From: Nitratidesulfovibrio termitidis HI1
GTDB taxonomy: Bacteria > Desulfobacterota > Desulfovibrionia > Desulfovibrionales > Desulfovibrionaceae
Direction of reading: 5' to 3'
Assembly: GCF_000504305.1 (NCBI RefSeq)
Contig: NZ_KI632512.1
Location: 466,388-530,387, forward strand
DNA length: 64,000 nt
Both the position numbers and the translations under genes were made by a program. Each line of letters opens with the position of its first letter. Within the stretch, counting starts at the first letter, position 1. Below, piece by piece: positions 1 through 8,836 of the stretch. The notes beneath the pieces are model-generated. The model was given only the letters and a program-made list of their open reading frames with translations, was not told the DNA's origin and made no database searches.

Positions 1-937
1 CGGAAAAGAGCAGGGCGAACAGTTCGTCGCGCACCTGTTGCAGGGTCTTGTCCTTGACCGAGGCCGAGGCCGCGTACGGGTGCCCCCCGCCCCCGAGCGA
101 GGTGCACACCTGGGCCACGTCCACTTCGGCCAGACGGCTTCGGGCCACCACCTGCACCCTGTCGCCCATGCGGCACAGGGCGAACAGCACCTTGATGTTC
201 TCCATGTCCATCATCTTGTGCGCCAGCAGCGCAAAGTCGCCCATGTAGGTTTCCAGGGACGCCTCGGCGATGGTCACCAGGGTGCCGTTGATGTCGTGGG
301 TGGTGGCCGATTCCAGCAGGGCGTTGAGGATGCCCACCTGCTCGCTGGTCAGGTCGCGGGCAATGAGCTCGGCGATGGCGTTCAGGTCCATGCCCTGGGT
401 CTTCAGCCAGCCCGCGGCGGAAAAGTCGTGTTCGGTGGTGGAGGCAAAGGTGAACGAGCCGGTATCCTCGAAGATGCCGAGGCCGAGCATGGTGGCTTCA
501 TCGCCGGAAAGCGTCAGCCCCCGCTCGCGGATCTCGGCCACGATGATGGCCGTGGTGGAGCCCCACGGGAACACCCGGCTGAACGCGGCGGGAATGTCTT
601 CGGGGGTATCCGGATGGTGGTCCCAGAGGTGCACGGTAACCCCGGCCCGGGCCAGCACATTGTGCACGTGGGGCACCCGCGAATGCTGGCGGGTATCCAC
701 GATGACCAGGGTCTGCACGCTTTCCGGATCGATGTCGCGCGCCTGCCGGAAGTTGAACATGTAGGTGGCGCTTTCGATGAAGAAATTGCGCAGGGTGCGT
801 TCCTGGCTGCCGGGAAACACCAGCACCGCGCCGGGGTACAGCTTGCCCGCCGCCACCATGGCGGCCAGCGCGTCGAAGTCTGCGTTGGCATGGGCGGTGA
901 TCAGCACCGGCGCGGCGATTTTGGGGGGCTGCTGCAT
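1..937 (-). CDS. DHH-family phosphoesterase, 3' end cut by window edge
   Basis: The protein begins MQQPPKIAAPVLITAHANAD and runs off the left edge after about 312 codons. It carries the DHH signature (DHHPDTPED) and the DHHA1 glycine-rich motif (LGGGGHPYAAS), the metal-binding and substrate-binding halves of the DHH superfamily (NrnA, RecJ and relatives), which cleave small nucleotides or nucleic acid phosphodiesters. In sulfate reducers a DHH module is often followed by CBS and tRNA-nucleotidyltransferase-like domains in one long protein; that part would lie outside the window, so the final identity is open. The start is the only ATG near the N-terminus, 27 bases after the xerD stop on the same strand, suggesting co-transcription. 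No strong ribosome-binding site is visible. Confidence 0.85.
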   Translation of the reverse strand, partial: MQQPPKIAAPVLITAHANADFDALAAMVAAGKLYPGAVLVFPGSQERTLRNFFIESATYMFNFRQARDIDPESVQTLVIVDTRQHSRVPHVHNVLARAGVTVHLWDHHPDTPEDIPAAFSRVFPWGSTTAIIVAEIRERGLTLSGDEATMLGLGIFEDTGSFTFASTTEHDFSAAGWLKTQGMDLNAIAELIARDLTSEQVGILNALLESATTHDINGTLVTIAEASLETYMGDFALLAHKMMDMENIKVLFALCRMGDRVQVVARSRLAEVDVAQVCTSLGGGGHPYAASASVKDKTLQQVRDELFALLFS

Positions 938-964
938 GCGTGGGTGTCCGTGGGGTGCGCCGGG

Positions 965-2032
965 TCAGGAGCGCGAGCGGGGGTGATGGGCGCGGTGCAC
1001 CTGGCGCAGCCGGTCGGCCTGCACGTGGGTGTAGATTTCCGTGGCGGCGATGTCGGCGTGGCCCAGCAGCATCTGCACGGTGCGCAGGTCGGCACCTCCG
1101 TCCAGCAGGTGAGTGGCGAAGGAATGGCGAAAGGTGTGCGGCGAAATGTCCTTGCGGATGCCCGCCTCGGCCACGTGGCGCTTGACCATCTTCCACACCG
1201 CCTGGCGGGTCAGCCCTTTGCCGGAACGGTTCAGGAACAGGGCGTCCTCCACCGGGCGGAAGGCGGGTCGCCAGTCGCGGATGTAGGCCGCCAGCAGTTT
1301 GGCCGCCGTGTCGTGCACCGGCACGATGCGTTCCTTGGACCCCTTGCCGAATACCCGCACCAGGCCGGTCATGGGGTCGAAGTCCAGCGGGCGCAAGCCG
1401 CACAGTTCGGAGACGCGCAGGCCGGAGGCGTACAGCAGCTCCAGCATGGTGCGGTCGCGAAAGCCCAGCCGGTCGGAAAGGTCGGGCCGGGCCAGTACGG
1501 CGGACATTTCCTCGCGGGTCAGCACGTCGGGCAGGGTGCGCGGCAGCTTGGGGTTTTCCAGATAGCGCAGCGGGTCTGTCGCAAGCTGGCCCTCTGCCAC
1601 GCCGTGGGCGAACAGTCCGCGCAGGGCGGACAGATGGCGGGACAGGGTGCGGCTGGTCAGGCTGCGTCGCCGCAAGTCTACAATATACAGGAACAGGGTC
1701 TGTTCCGTGGCGGCTTCAAGGTTGACGCCGCCCTGCGCGAGAAACCCGGCAAAGTCGGACAGGTCCGCCGCGTAGGCGGCCAGGGTGTTTTCCGCAAGGC
1801 CGCGCTCGATGAGCAGGTATTCCAGATACCCGTCGATGAGCGGGTGCGAGGCCTTGGGCGCGCCATCCTGCCCGGCGCGGGGTGCCGGAGTGCGCCGGGC
1901 GCGCGTGGCAGGCTCGGCGGGATGTGTCGTTTTGGTCGGTTTGCTGCCGCGACGGGCGGGCGCTGCCCTGGCGGATTCGCCGGGGGCGGTGGCGACTGAG
2001 GCAATGGGGGCGGACGTGCGGCGTGGGGGCAT
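965..2032 (-). CDS. xerD: Tyrosine recombinase, XerD-type
   Basis: A 355-residue tyrosine recombinase. The core-binding region starts near HPLIDGYLEYLLIERG. The catalytic domain shows the first Arg in YASGLRVSELCGL, the HxxR box (HTFRHSFATHLL), a following LGHADI and the nucleophile Tyr in TEIYTHV. Xer proteins resolve chromosome dimers at dif during division, normally as a XerC/XerD pair working with FtsK; ftsK is present about 15 kb away. About 70 residues rich in Ala, Pro, Arg and Thr precede the conserved part, so the true start could lie further downstream, but ATG 2032 is the only standard start close by. Because it sits in a housekeeping context without other mobility genes I favour XerD over a phage or island integrase. 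Confidence 0.85.
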   Translation of the reverse strand: MPPRRTSAPIASVATAPGESARAAPARRGSKPTKTTHPAEPATRARRTPAPRAGQDGAPKASHPLIDGYLEYLLIERGLAENTLAAYAADLSDFAGFLAQGGVNLEAATEQTLFLYIVDLRRRSLTSRTLSRHLSALRGLFAHGVAEGQLATDPLRYLENPKLPRTLPDVLTREEMSAVLARPDLSDRLGFRDRTMLELLYASGLRVSELCGLRPLDFDPMTGLVRVFGKGSKERIVPVHDTAAKLLAAYIRDWRPAFRPVEDALFLNRSGKGLTRQAVWKMVKRHVAEAGIRKDISPHTFRHSFATHLLDGGADLRTVQMLLGHADIAATEIYTHVQADRLRQVHRAHHPRSRS

Positions 2033-2303
2033 GGAGTTGGATGCGCGCTGCGCGGTCGTGCCCGGCCCCGGCCACCCGGAAGGGCGCGCGGGCAGGGCGG
2101 TATTCGAGTAGGCATGGTACACGGGCGTCCCGTATGCGGCAAGGGCATGCGGCAGGAGCGCGCAGCAAGGGGTCGGCAAGCGGCGAGTGCGGGCGGCGGG
2201 CGGAGACGACAGGTCACACATGCGGATTGGTTGCGGGCATGCCGGAGGGCTGGCCACGGTCTGGGCGCTGGCGCCGGGCGGCACGGCAGCCGGAAAAGCA
2301 GAC

Positions 2304-2327
2304 GGGGCGCGCCGCGTGGCGCGCCCC
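2304..2327 (-). terminator. Probable terminator of the chemoreceptor gene
   Basis: Perfect 10-bp inverted repeat (GGGGCGCGCC / GGCGCGCCCC) with a four-base loop, about 115 bases downstream of the chemoreceptor stop on the minus strand. The T-rich tract after it (GTCTGCTTTTCC) is only moderate, so termination strength is inferred. Confidence 0.55.
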
Positions 2328-2392
2328 GATCGGTTTGTAGCTCTATAGTATGATGGCTCGGGCTGCGTCGCCGCCCGACCACGCCCGCAGGC

Positions 2393-2456
2393 GTCAGGCC
2401 GACATCACGTCAGGCCGACATCACGTCAGGCCGACATCGCCTCAGGCCAGCTTCAC
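2393..2456. repeat. Short 16-bp tandem repeat abutting the chemoreceptor stop codon
   Basis: Three nearly identical 16-bp units (GTCAGGCCGACATCAC, the last ending GC) at 2393-2408, 2409-2424 and 2425-2440, followed by a degenerate fourth unit that contains the chemoreceptor stop codon and its last codons. The array therefore lies at the gene 3' end. Function unknown; it resembles other short tandem tracts in this window. Confidence 0.8.
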
Positions 2457-4187
2457 GTCCGCCGCCAGCAGCGCAACGGGGTTGCCCGCCGTGTCCTCCA
2501 TGGGCAGCGACACGGTGATGCATGGCGCGCCCGAGGCCTGCGAGACGTAACTTTCCGAGATGTACAGGTCGCCGATGCCCATGGCCCCGGTAAACCACGG
2601 GCGCGACGACCAGTCCTTGCCGCAGGCCTGCGCATCCGCCGGGGTGGCCAGCGCCGCCGGGGCGATGTTGGCGATGATCTGCCGTCCCTTGCCGTCGGTC
2701 ATGTACAACAGTTCCAGGTACGGTGCGGCGGCAATGACCCGGCGCAGGTGCGCCTCTATGCGGTCGCGCTGCAGGGAGCGGATGTCCGGCGCATCGGCCA
2801 GCCCGCGCATGAGCGTCTGCACCGTGCCCTGCCCGATGACGTGGAACACCTGGTTCAGGGTGGCCAGCCGGGACATCTGGGCCGAAAGGGCGGTGATGTC
2901 GTTGTTGGCGCTGTGCATGCCGTCGGCGGTCTGGCGCGAGATGGCGTCCACCTGCGAGATGATGCGGTTGATTTCCTCGCAGGTGGCTGCCTGCTGCTCG
3001 GCGGCGGTGGCGATGGTGCGCACCCCGTCGGAGGTGCTTTCCACGATATCCACGATTTCTGCCAGGGCCTCGCCGGAATCCTGTGCCAGACGGGTGGCGT
3101 CGTCCACCACGCGGGCGGCCTCGTCCATGTCGGACAGGGTCTTGCGGGTGCCTGTCTGGATGGCCACGATGACCTCGCCCACCTCGCGGGTGGCCTGCAT
3201 GGTCTTTTCCGCCAGCTTGCGCACCTCGTCGGCCACCACGGCAAAGCCGCGCCCTGCGTCCCCGGCGCGAGCCGCCTCGATGGCGGCGTTCAGCGCCAGC
3301 AGGTTGGTCTGGTCGGCGATGTCGGTGATGACGCCCATGACCTGGCCGATGGACTCGGCGCGGGCGCCAAGGTCGCCCATGACCTCGCGCAGGCCGGTGG
3401 TGTGTCCGTGCACCGCGGCGATGGAGGACACGGCCCGGTTCACCACGTCCCGCCCGGCCAGGGCCTTCTGGCGCGCGGTGTCTGCCTGGGCGGCGGCATC
3501 GCCCGCGTTGCGGGCCACGGCGTTGACCGTGGAGGTCATCTGTTCCATGGCCACCGCGGTGTCGCCCGCCAACCGCCGTTGGTTGTCGGCCCCGCTGGAA
3601 GCGCGGCCCGCCTCTGCGGCCAGGCGCGCCGTTGCCTCTTGCAGCGAGGTGACGGCGCGATCCAGGGTTTTTGCGGAATTGTGCATGGCCTGCCGGTTGG
3701 AGGCTTCCGCCCGCTCGCGGACAAGGCCGGCCCTGCGCCTGGCCGCCTCGGCGTCCTGGCTGCTGGTGTCGGCGCGGGCGGCTTCCGCCGCCATGCGTTG
3801 GCGTGCCCCGTCCAGCAGGGTCACCACGCGCGGCACGTGGCGGATCAGCAGGGGCAGCGGGTCGGCGGCTTCTCCGTCGGAACCGCTGGCAGTGGCTGTT
3901 GCCCCGGCCTTGCGGGCGCCAAGGGACAACCCGTTCCCCGTACCCCGTTCTGCCGTGCCGGAAGATTCGGCATCATCGCGCACTCCGGCGGCAAGCCGGG
4001 CGGCGGCGGCCAGCGCCCCGTGCACGCGCCATGCGTCGAACAGGCAGCCCAGCGCTACCAGCAGGCCCGCCGCCATCATGGCGTAAACGATCCAGCCCGC
4101 CGCGCCCAGCGCGACGGCCAGGGCCGTGCCGACGAAAAGCATCGCCAGCAGGCCCAATCCACCCAAAGCCCGTGTCGCCGATGTCAT
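2442..4187 (-). CDS. Methyl-accepting chemotaxis protein with C-terminal sensor-like domain
   Basis: A 581-residue chemoreceptor. Two adjacent membrane helices (about residues 5-50) are joined by only a few residues, so there is no periplasmic domain. A coiled-coil linker follows, then the signalling hairpin with the conserved tip ([20 protein letters not shown], then [15 protein letters not shown]) that contacts CheA and CheW. After the signalling domain, from about residue 460, comes an unusual 120-residue extension ([50 protein letters not shown]) that looks like a Cache/PDC sensor fold. The ligand would therefore be sensed in the cytoplasm at the C-terminus. Start chosen at ATG 4187 because GGGGGAA lies just upstream. 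Confidence 0.9.
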   Translation of the reverse strand: MTSATRALGGLGLLAMLFVGTALAVALGAAGWIVYAMMAAGLLVALGCLFDAWRVHGALAAAARLAAGVRDDAESSGTAERGTGNGLSLGARKAGATATASGSDGEAADPLPLLIRHVPRVVTLLDGARQRMAAEAARADTSSQDAEAARRRAGLVRERAEASNRQAMHNSAKTLDRAVTSLQEATARLAAEAGRASSGADNQRRLAGDTAVAMEQMTSTVNAVARNAGDAAAQADTARQKALAGRDVVNRAVSSIAAVHGHTTGLREVMGDLGARAESIGQVMGVITDIADQTNLLALNAAIEAARAGDAGRGFAVVADEVRKLAEKTMQATREVGEVIVAIQTGTRKTLSDMDEAARVVDDATRLAQDSGEALAEIVDIVESTSDGVRTIATAAEQQAATCEEINRIISQVDAISRQTADGMHSANNDITALSAQMSRLATLNQVFHVIGQGTVQTLMRGLADAPDIRSLQRDRIEAHLRRVIAAAPYLELLYMTDGKGRQIIANIAPAALATPADAQACGKDWSSRPWFTGAMGIGDLYISESYVSQASGAPCITVSLPMEDTAGNPVALLAADVKLA

Positions 4188-4631
4188 GCATTCCCCCACG
4201 TTGTCATGAAGTCGAGTGTCTTGCCCGTTGTGTCGTGTCGTCCGTTTTATCGTTTTCGTTATGCCGGATGACATTTTTGACAATAAAAAGTCATAAAGTA
4301 GGGCAGGGTAGGATGCCCCGACATATCCGTACCCGGCCCGTGCAGCCGCGCGGCATGGTGTGCCGCATATGCCCCGGCCACTTGCCGAAGCACGGTGGGC
4401 GGGCATTTTCGGGCGCGATGCGCGGCGCCTGCCCCCGTCCGTTGGCGTCCGTCATGCCCATAGCGCGGGCAAGGGCGGGCAGATGCGCCATGTTCACCTG
4501 CAGGATGCATACCCTCGGAAAGCGCAGGGCAAAGGCGGTGGACAAAAACGGCGGCGCAGGAAGAGACCGGAGGGGCACGCGGCATCCGCGTGATGGCGTC
4601 TGACACATGCCTCGGTTGGAGCCATCGGCAA

Positions 4632-4680
4632 CCCTGCCCGGCCCGTCAGGAGCCATTATCATTTGACAGGCCGGGCAGGG
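4632..4680. promoter_or_regulatory. 12-bp inverted repeat overlapping the dapL promoter region
   Basis: CCCTGCCCGGCC (4632-4643) and GGCCGGGCAGGG (4669-4680) are perfect reverse complements separated by 25 bases. The right arm begins directly after the -35 hexamer. It could be an operator or a transcript hairpin from an upstream promoter; nothing in the sequence names the regulator. Confidence 0.6.
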
Positions 4681-4692
4681 GGCCTGTAGATT
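4663..4692 (+). promoter_or_regulatory. Sigma-70-like promoter for dapL
   Basis: TTGACA (4663-4668), an 18-base spacer and TAGATT (4687-4692), about 160 bases before the dapL start. The -35 matches consensus exactly and the -10 at four of six positions. Confidence 0.6.
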
Positions 4693-4851
4693 TCGCGCAA
4701 CAGGACGAAACCGGGTACGCGGTTACCCGAACGGCATCGCAAGGAACGGGCTTCTGGCAGAGCCCTCTTTTTTTACCGGCGCACCGGCGTGCCCCGCCAC
4801 AGGCGAAAGGGCGCGCCCAGGGGATCGAAACCCGCAAGGAGAAGATTCGGA

Positions 4852-6021
4852 ATGGCTGATTTCAAACTCGCGGCCCGGCTGGCGACCCTGCCCCCGTACC
4901 TGTTCGCAGGCATCGACAAGGTCAAGGCCGAAGTGGCCGCCCGTGGCGTGGACATCATCAGCCTCGGCATCGGCGACCCCGACATGCCGACGCCCGGTTT
5001 CATCATCGAGGCCATGAAGCAGGCCGTGGAGCGTCCCGCCAACCATCAGTACCCCTCGTACGTGGGCATGCTGGAATTCCGGCAGGAAGTGGCCAACTGG
5101 TATGGCCGCCGCTTCGGCGTCAGCCTTGACCCCAAGACCGAGGTCATCGGCCTGATCGGCTCCAAGGAAGGCATCGCCCATTTTCCGCTGGCCTTCGTGA
5201 ACCCCGGCGACCTGGTGCTGGTGTGCACGCCCAACTACCCGGTGTACCACATTGCCACCGGCTTCGTGGGCGGCGAGGTGCAGTTTATCCCCCTGGTGGA
5301 GGAAAACGACTACCTGCCCGACCTCGACGCCATTCCCGCCGCCACCTGGGACCGGGCGAAGATGATTTTCGTCAACTATCCCAACAACCCCACGGCGGCT
5401 ACGGCCCCGCGCGCGTTCTACGAAAAGCTCATCGGCATCTGCAAGAAGCACAACGTGATCATCGCGCACGACACGGCCTACACCGAGGTCTACTACGACG
5501 AGAATGACAAGCCCATGAGCATTCTTGAAGTGGAAGGCGCGAAAGACGTGACCATCGAGTTCCACTCGCTGTCCAAGACCTACAACATGACCGGTTGGCG
5601 CATCGGCATGGCCGTGGGCAACGCTTCCCTGGTGGCGGGCCTTGGCAAGGTGAAGGAAAACGTGGACTCCGGCATCTTCCAGGCCGTGCAGGAAGCCTCC
5701 ATCGTGGCCCTGCGCGACGGCGACGACTTCTGCCGCGAACTGCGCGCCATCTACCGCAAGCGCCGCGACGTGGTGGTGGCTGCCCTGCAGAAGGCGGGCA
5801 TAGCCTGCCGCGTGCCCACCGCCGCGTTTTACATCTGGGCCAAGGTGCCCGCCGGGTACGGCTCGTCCGCCGAATTCGCCACCGCCGTGCTGGAAAAGAC
5901 CGGCGTGGTGCTGACCCCCGGCAACGGCTTCGGCACGCCGGGCGAAGGCTACTTCCGCATTTCGCTCACCGTGGACACCGACCGCCTCGAGGAGGCCGTG
6001 TCACGCATCGCGAACCTGTAA
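4852..6021 (+). CDS. dapL: LL-diaminopimelate aminotransferase
   Basis: A 389-residue class I/II PLP-dependent aminotransferase. It has the N-terminal YLFAGIDKVKAEV and LGIGDPDMPTP boxes, the cofactor-contacting NYPNNPTAA motif, and the PLP lysine in SLSKTYNMTGWRIG (Lys about residue 242). The family converts tetrahydrodipicolinate directly to LL-diaminopimelate, giving lysine and peptidoglycan precursors; the assignment to DapL rather than another aspartate-type aminotransferase rests on overall resemblance and the known use of this shortcut by desulfovibrios. The start ATG 4852 is preceded by AAGGAG. The stop codon overlaps the first base of the apparent folK reading frame, so the two are probably translationally coupled. 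Confidence 0.85.
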   Translation: MADFKLAARLATLPPYLFAGIDKVKAEVAARGVDIISLGIGDPDMPTPGFIIEAMKQAVERPANHQYPSYVGMLEFRQEVANWYGRRFGVSLDPKTEVIGLIGSKEGIAHFPLAFVNPGDLVLVCTPNYPVYHIATGFVGGEVQFIPLVEENDYLPDLDAIPAATWDRAKMIFVNYPNNPTAATAPRAFYEKLIGICKKHNVIIAHDTAYTEVYYDENDKPMSILEVEGAKDVTIEFHSLSKTYNMTGWRIGMAVGNASLVAGLGKVKENVDSGIFQAVQEASIVALRDGDDFCRELRAIYRKRRDVVVAALQKAGIACRVPTAAFYIWAKVPAGYGSSAEFATAVLEKTGVVLTPGNGFGTPGEGYFRISLTVDTDRLEEAVSRIANL

Positions 6022-6608
6022 TCGCCTACGTCTGCCTGGGGTCCAACCTTCCTCCAGCCGATGTGCCGGGGGGCGACCCTGCCGACAATCTCGTCCGGGC
6101 TGTGGCGGCGCTTGCCGCCCTGCCCGGCGTTGTCGTTGGCGCGGTGTCGTCCGTGTACCGCACGGAACCGCAGGGCTACCGCGACCAGCCGTGGTTCGCC
6201 AACCAGGTGGCCCGGCTGGAATGCGTCCCGGACATGACGCCCGAAGGGCTGTTGGACAGCCTGCTGGAGGTGGAGCATGCGCTGGGCCGCACCCGGGCGT
6301 ATGCCCTGGAAGGCGGGCTGGCGGGGACGGTACAGGATGATCGGGAGCAGGGGGGCGGCGCACCTTCACCAGACCCTGCAGCGCGCTTTGCCCCGCGCAC
6401 CATCGACATCGACCTGCTGCTGTTCGGCAGCGCCGTGCGCGACACCCCGCGCCTGACGCTGCCGCACCCGCGCATGCGCGAACGGGCCTTTGTCCTGGTG
6501 CCGCTGCACGAAATCGCCCCCGAACTTGCTTTCCCCGACGGGCAAAGTCTGATACACGCCCTGAAATCGCTGACGTTCACCCTGCACGACGGGTGTATCG
6601 CCCAGTGA
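6021..6608 (+). CDS. folK: 2-amino-4-hydroxy-6-hydroxymethyldihydropteridine pyrophosphokinase
   Basis: HPPK transfers pyrophosphate from ATP to the pterin in folate synthesis. The 195-residue product shows the N-terminal CLGSNL box, the SSVYRTEPQGY segment and the signature RTIDIDLLLFG. About 30 extra residues, rich in Gly, Asp and Glu, sit between GRTRAYAL and the signature. The frame has no ATG, GTG or TTG between the preceding in-frame region and the CLGSN motif; the codon in the expected place is ATC at 6021, sharing its A with the dapL TAA stop. The next GTG would remove the essential N-terminal strand. Either a near-cognate start with translational coupling is used, or a base is wrong. 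Confidence 0.85.
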   Translation: MAYVCLGSNLPPADVPGGDPADNLVRAVAALAALPGVVVGAVSSVYRTEPQGYRDQPWFANQVARLECVPDMTPEGLLDSLLEVEHALGRTRAYALEGGLAGTVQDDREQGGGAPSPDPAARFAPRTIDIDLLLFGSAVRDTPRLTLPHPRMRERAFVLVPLHEIAPELAFPDGQSLIHALKSLTFTLHDGCIAQ

Positions 6609-6677
6609 GCGGCCAAGCGGAGCGCACCCGCGCGCCCGGCCTTCATCAACGCCTCTATGACCCAAAGGGAGTCTGGC

Positions 6678-6974
6678 ATGCTCAAGTGGCTCTTGCTGAT
6701 CGCGGCAGGCTATTTTCTCTACCGCCTCGTGACCAACGAGGCGCGCAAGAAGAGCAAGGATGACAAGAAGCACAAGGAAGAGATGGTAGCCACCGGTGAA
6801 ATGGTGCGTGACCCCATCTGCGGCGCGTACATCGACGCCAATGCAGGCGTCACCGTGCGCGACGGCGACCGGACCTATCGTTTTTGCAGCTATGAATGCC
6901 GCGACAACTTCCTGAAGCAGCTGGAAAACGGCGGCCGCGAAATTCCCGTGCACAAGGAAAAGGACGCCGAATAG
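6678..6974 (+). CDS. Small membrane-anchored YHS/TRASH-like metal-binding protein
   Basis: 98 residues. An N-terminal hydrophobic helix (MLKWLLLIAAGYFLYRLV) is followed by a Lys-rich stretch and a compact domain with RDPICGAYID and RFCSYECRDNF. The three cysteines and their spacing match the YHS/TRASH fold, which binds copper or other transition metals in sensors and transporters. It is probably anchored in the inner membrane with the domain in the cytoplasm. It lies 69 bases after folK with its own site (AAAGGGA) before ATG 6678. Its partner and metal cannot be told from the sequence. Confidence 0.75.
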   Translation: MLKWLLLIAAGYFLYRLVTNEARKKSKDDKKHKEEMVATGEMVRDPICGAYIDANAGVTVRDGDRTYRFCSYECRDNFLKQLENGGREIPVHKEKDAE

Positions 6975-7151
6975 GCGCAAAGCCCTGCCGGGGCTTGAAA
7001 CATCCTCGCGCACGCGCCGACCGCCGGGCGTTGCCTAGCCAGGCGGCATGCTCTCCGTTACCGCAGCAGCTTGTTCTTTCGTGTTGCCGCCGTGTGCCGG
7101 GAACATATGTTCCGCTGGCGAACGGCGGCCCGACGCAGGAGGCACCGGTTC

Positions 7152-7805
7152 ATGCAGTTCTTCCTGGATACGGCGAACCTTGCCGAGATGCGCGCCGCCA
7201 AGGCCTGGGGCCTGTTGGACGGCGTGACCACCAACCCCACGCTGATGGCCCGCGAAGGTGGCGACTGGCGTGTGGTGATGCAGGCCATCTGCCGCGAGGT
7301 TGAAGGCCCGGTGAGCCTGGAGGCCGTGGGCGACACCGCCGACGAACTCATCGCCATGGGGCTCGACCTTGTGCGCAACGGCCCCAACGTGGTGGTCAAG
7401 ATTCCCATGACCCCCGAAGGCCTGAAGGCAGTGCGCGTGCTGAAGGCCAAGGGCGTGGACACCAACGTGACCCTGGTCTTTTCGCCCATGCAGGCGCTGC
7501 TGGCCGCCAAGGCCGGAGCCTCGTTCATCTCTCCCTTCGTGGGGCGGCTGGACGGGCTGTCGCAGGATGGGATGCAACTGGTGGCCGACATCATGACCAT
7601 CCTGCGCAATTATTCCGGCATGGGGATGGACGCCCGGGTCATCGTGGCCAGCGTGCGCCATCCGCGCCATGTGGCCGAGGCGGCCCTGATGGGTGCTCAT
7701 GTGGCCACGGTGCCGTTTGGGGTGTTGCGCCAGATGTTCGACCACCCGCTGACCTCGGCCGGGCTTGAGGCCTTCAACAAGGACTGGGCAGCATTGAACA
7801 GCTAG
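7152..7805 (+). CDS. Transaldolase / fructose-6-phosphate aldolase family protein
   Basis: 217 residues, the length of the short transaldolase (FSA/TalC) group. Family motifs are MQFFLDTANLAEM, GVTTNPTLMAREG, the Schiff-base lysine segment VVVKIPMTPEGL, and NVTLVFSPMQA then SFISPFVGRLD. It either moves the dihydroxyacetone unit between sugar phosphates or cleaves fructose 6-phosphate; the two activities are hard to separate by sequence. GCAGGAGG precedes ATG 7152. A strong terminator follows, so it ends its transcript. It probably fills the non-oxidative pentose phosphate role. Confidence 0.85.
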   Translation: MQFFLDTANLAEMRAAKAWGLLDGVTTNPTLMAREGGDWRVVMQAICREVEGPVSLEAVGDTADELIAMGLDLVRNGPNVVVKIPMTPEGLKAVRVLKAKGVDTNVTLVFSPMQALLAAKAGASFISPFVGRLDGLSQDGMQLVADIMTILRNYSGMGMDARVIVASVRHPRHVAEAALMGAHVATVPFGVLRQMFDHPLTSAGLEAFNKDWAALNS

Positions 7806-7868
7806 CGCCTTTCCGTGGGCCGACTGCCGGTTGCAGTCCCGCGCGGCAATTCTTTCTCGGAATACCCG

Positions 7869-7907
7869 AAAAACGGGCACCATCCCCAACGGATGGTGCC
7901 CGTTTTT
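7869..7907 (+). terminator. Rho-independent terminator after the transaldolase gene
   Basis: A 17-bp perfect stem (AAAAACGGGCACCATCC / GGATGGTGCCCGTTTTT) with a CCAAC loop, starting 63 bases after the stop. T and A runs flank both arms, so it could act in both directions. Confidence 0.95.
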
Positions 7908-8836
7908 GCGTCCAGAACGGGAAAACACGCGAAATGCCCGTTTGAGAGGCAAAAGCGTTTTGGATGGATATAAGTGTGGATTTTGAATTTTAAAGTCTGA
8001 AAAGAGGCAGGTGCAGAGGTGGAAATTTCCGGAAAACGGATGCGTGTGCGGTTGGGCATATATGTGGATGTGCAGATCGTCGTCAGGTGAAGGAGCAGGG
8101 GCGGCTCTGCATGGTCGGCACTGGATAGCGGAAGTCGTAGCTGAGGCTGTGTACGCACAGCGTCAACAAGATGGCGACGTGCAGGGCGACGTGCTTGGCG
8201 AGCGAATGGAACTGAGGTTTCAATCGCCAATTTCGATTGATGGTCAAGGTGGAGAATTTCGACACCGGTCACGGTGCGGTGTGCGCGTGTGTCTCGCGGG
8301 CATGGGGTGGCGTGAGTGGCTCGGCATGAGGCATCAAGCCAGAGCCAACTGAGCAGCCAAAGGGGATGCCCTTATGTCTTCACGTGCCCCGCTTGATGTC
8401 TCATAATGTAAATTATGTTAACTTTTAGATATGGAGAAGTCTTTCATTCCGCATTGATATGAATTTATGATTTTGTGTGAAACAACCGGTGACTTTCCGA
8501 TGCTACCCCGCCGTAAACGCCTTTTGGGTACCGTTGAAGTTGTGCCCTGATCTTCGTCAGTGATGAAGGTTGCCCTGGATCGGCGACGTTTCGTGTCTTA
8601 GGCGCGGGATGTTGATGTGCGGTGCTATGCGGGATGTTATCGAGATGGATGATTGGTTCGCCAATCCTGCGAAAAACCCGACCAGAATGGGCTCTTACCC
8701 ATTACTTCTCACTGTCGTCGGCGGAGCTGTGTAGGTCCAGGGCTGCAGGTATTGCCACTGTCTTGAGCAACAATGTCTATCGTTAATTCCGTTTATGGGC
8801 TGCGTGGAATGCAATCATCGATTTCGGCGGCCCAAC
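7908..8836. other. About 0.9 kb with no recognisable gene, relatively A+T-rich
   Basis: The region is visibly richer in A+T than its surroundings, most clearly at 8400-8480. Open frames here (for example 8011-8352 plus and 7802-8272 minus) lack ribosome-binding sites, recognisable motifs or typical third-position G+C bias. It may be a decayed gene or the remains of an insertion; nothing could be matched to a known element. A 42-codon frame at 8773-8901 is discussed among the rejected items. Confidence 0.5.

Larger units (their letters stand above)
4188..4851. other. Intergenic region between divergent chemoreceptor and dapL
   Basis: No convincing gene. The stretch next to the chemoreceptor (about 4240-4310) is A+T-rich and should contain its promoter, but no clear -35/-10 pair was recognised. 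The dapL side holds a good sigma-70-like promoter and a 12-bp inverted repeat, listed separately. Short open frames on both strands here have no recognisable features. Confidence 0.5.

Noticed and set aside
38-1999. 653-codon plus-strand open frame
   Set aside because: Antisense shadow of the DHH and xerD genes; composition rich in Gly, His and Gln with no family motif.
965-2032. The XerD-type recombinase as integrase of the tmRNA island or of another island
   Set aside because: It is 32 kb away in a housekeeping setting, and its sequence fits the chromosomal Xer type. It cannot be excluded as acting in trans but nothing supports it.
2393-2456. Tandem units as a CRISPR array
   Set aside because: Units are only 16 bp and directly adjacent, with no spacers and no cas genes.
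7802-8352. Open frames on both strands in the gap after the transaldolase
   Set aside because: No ribosome-binding site, no motif, and unlike the third-position bias of true genes in this window.
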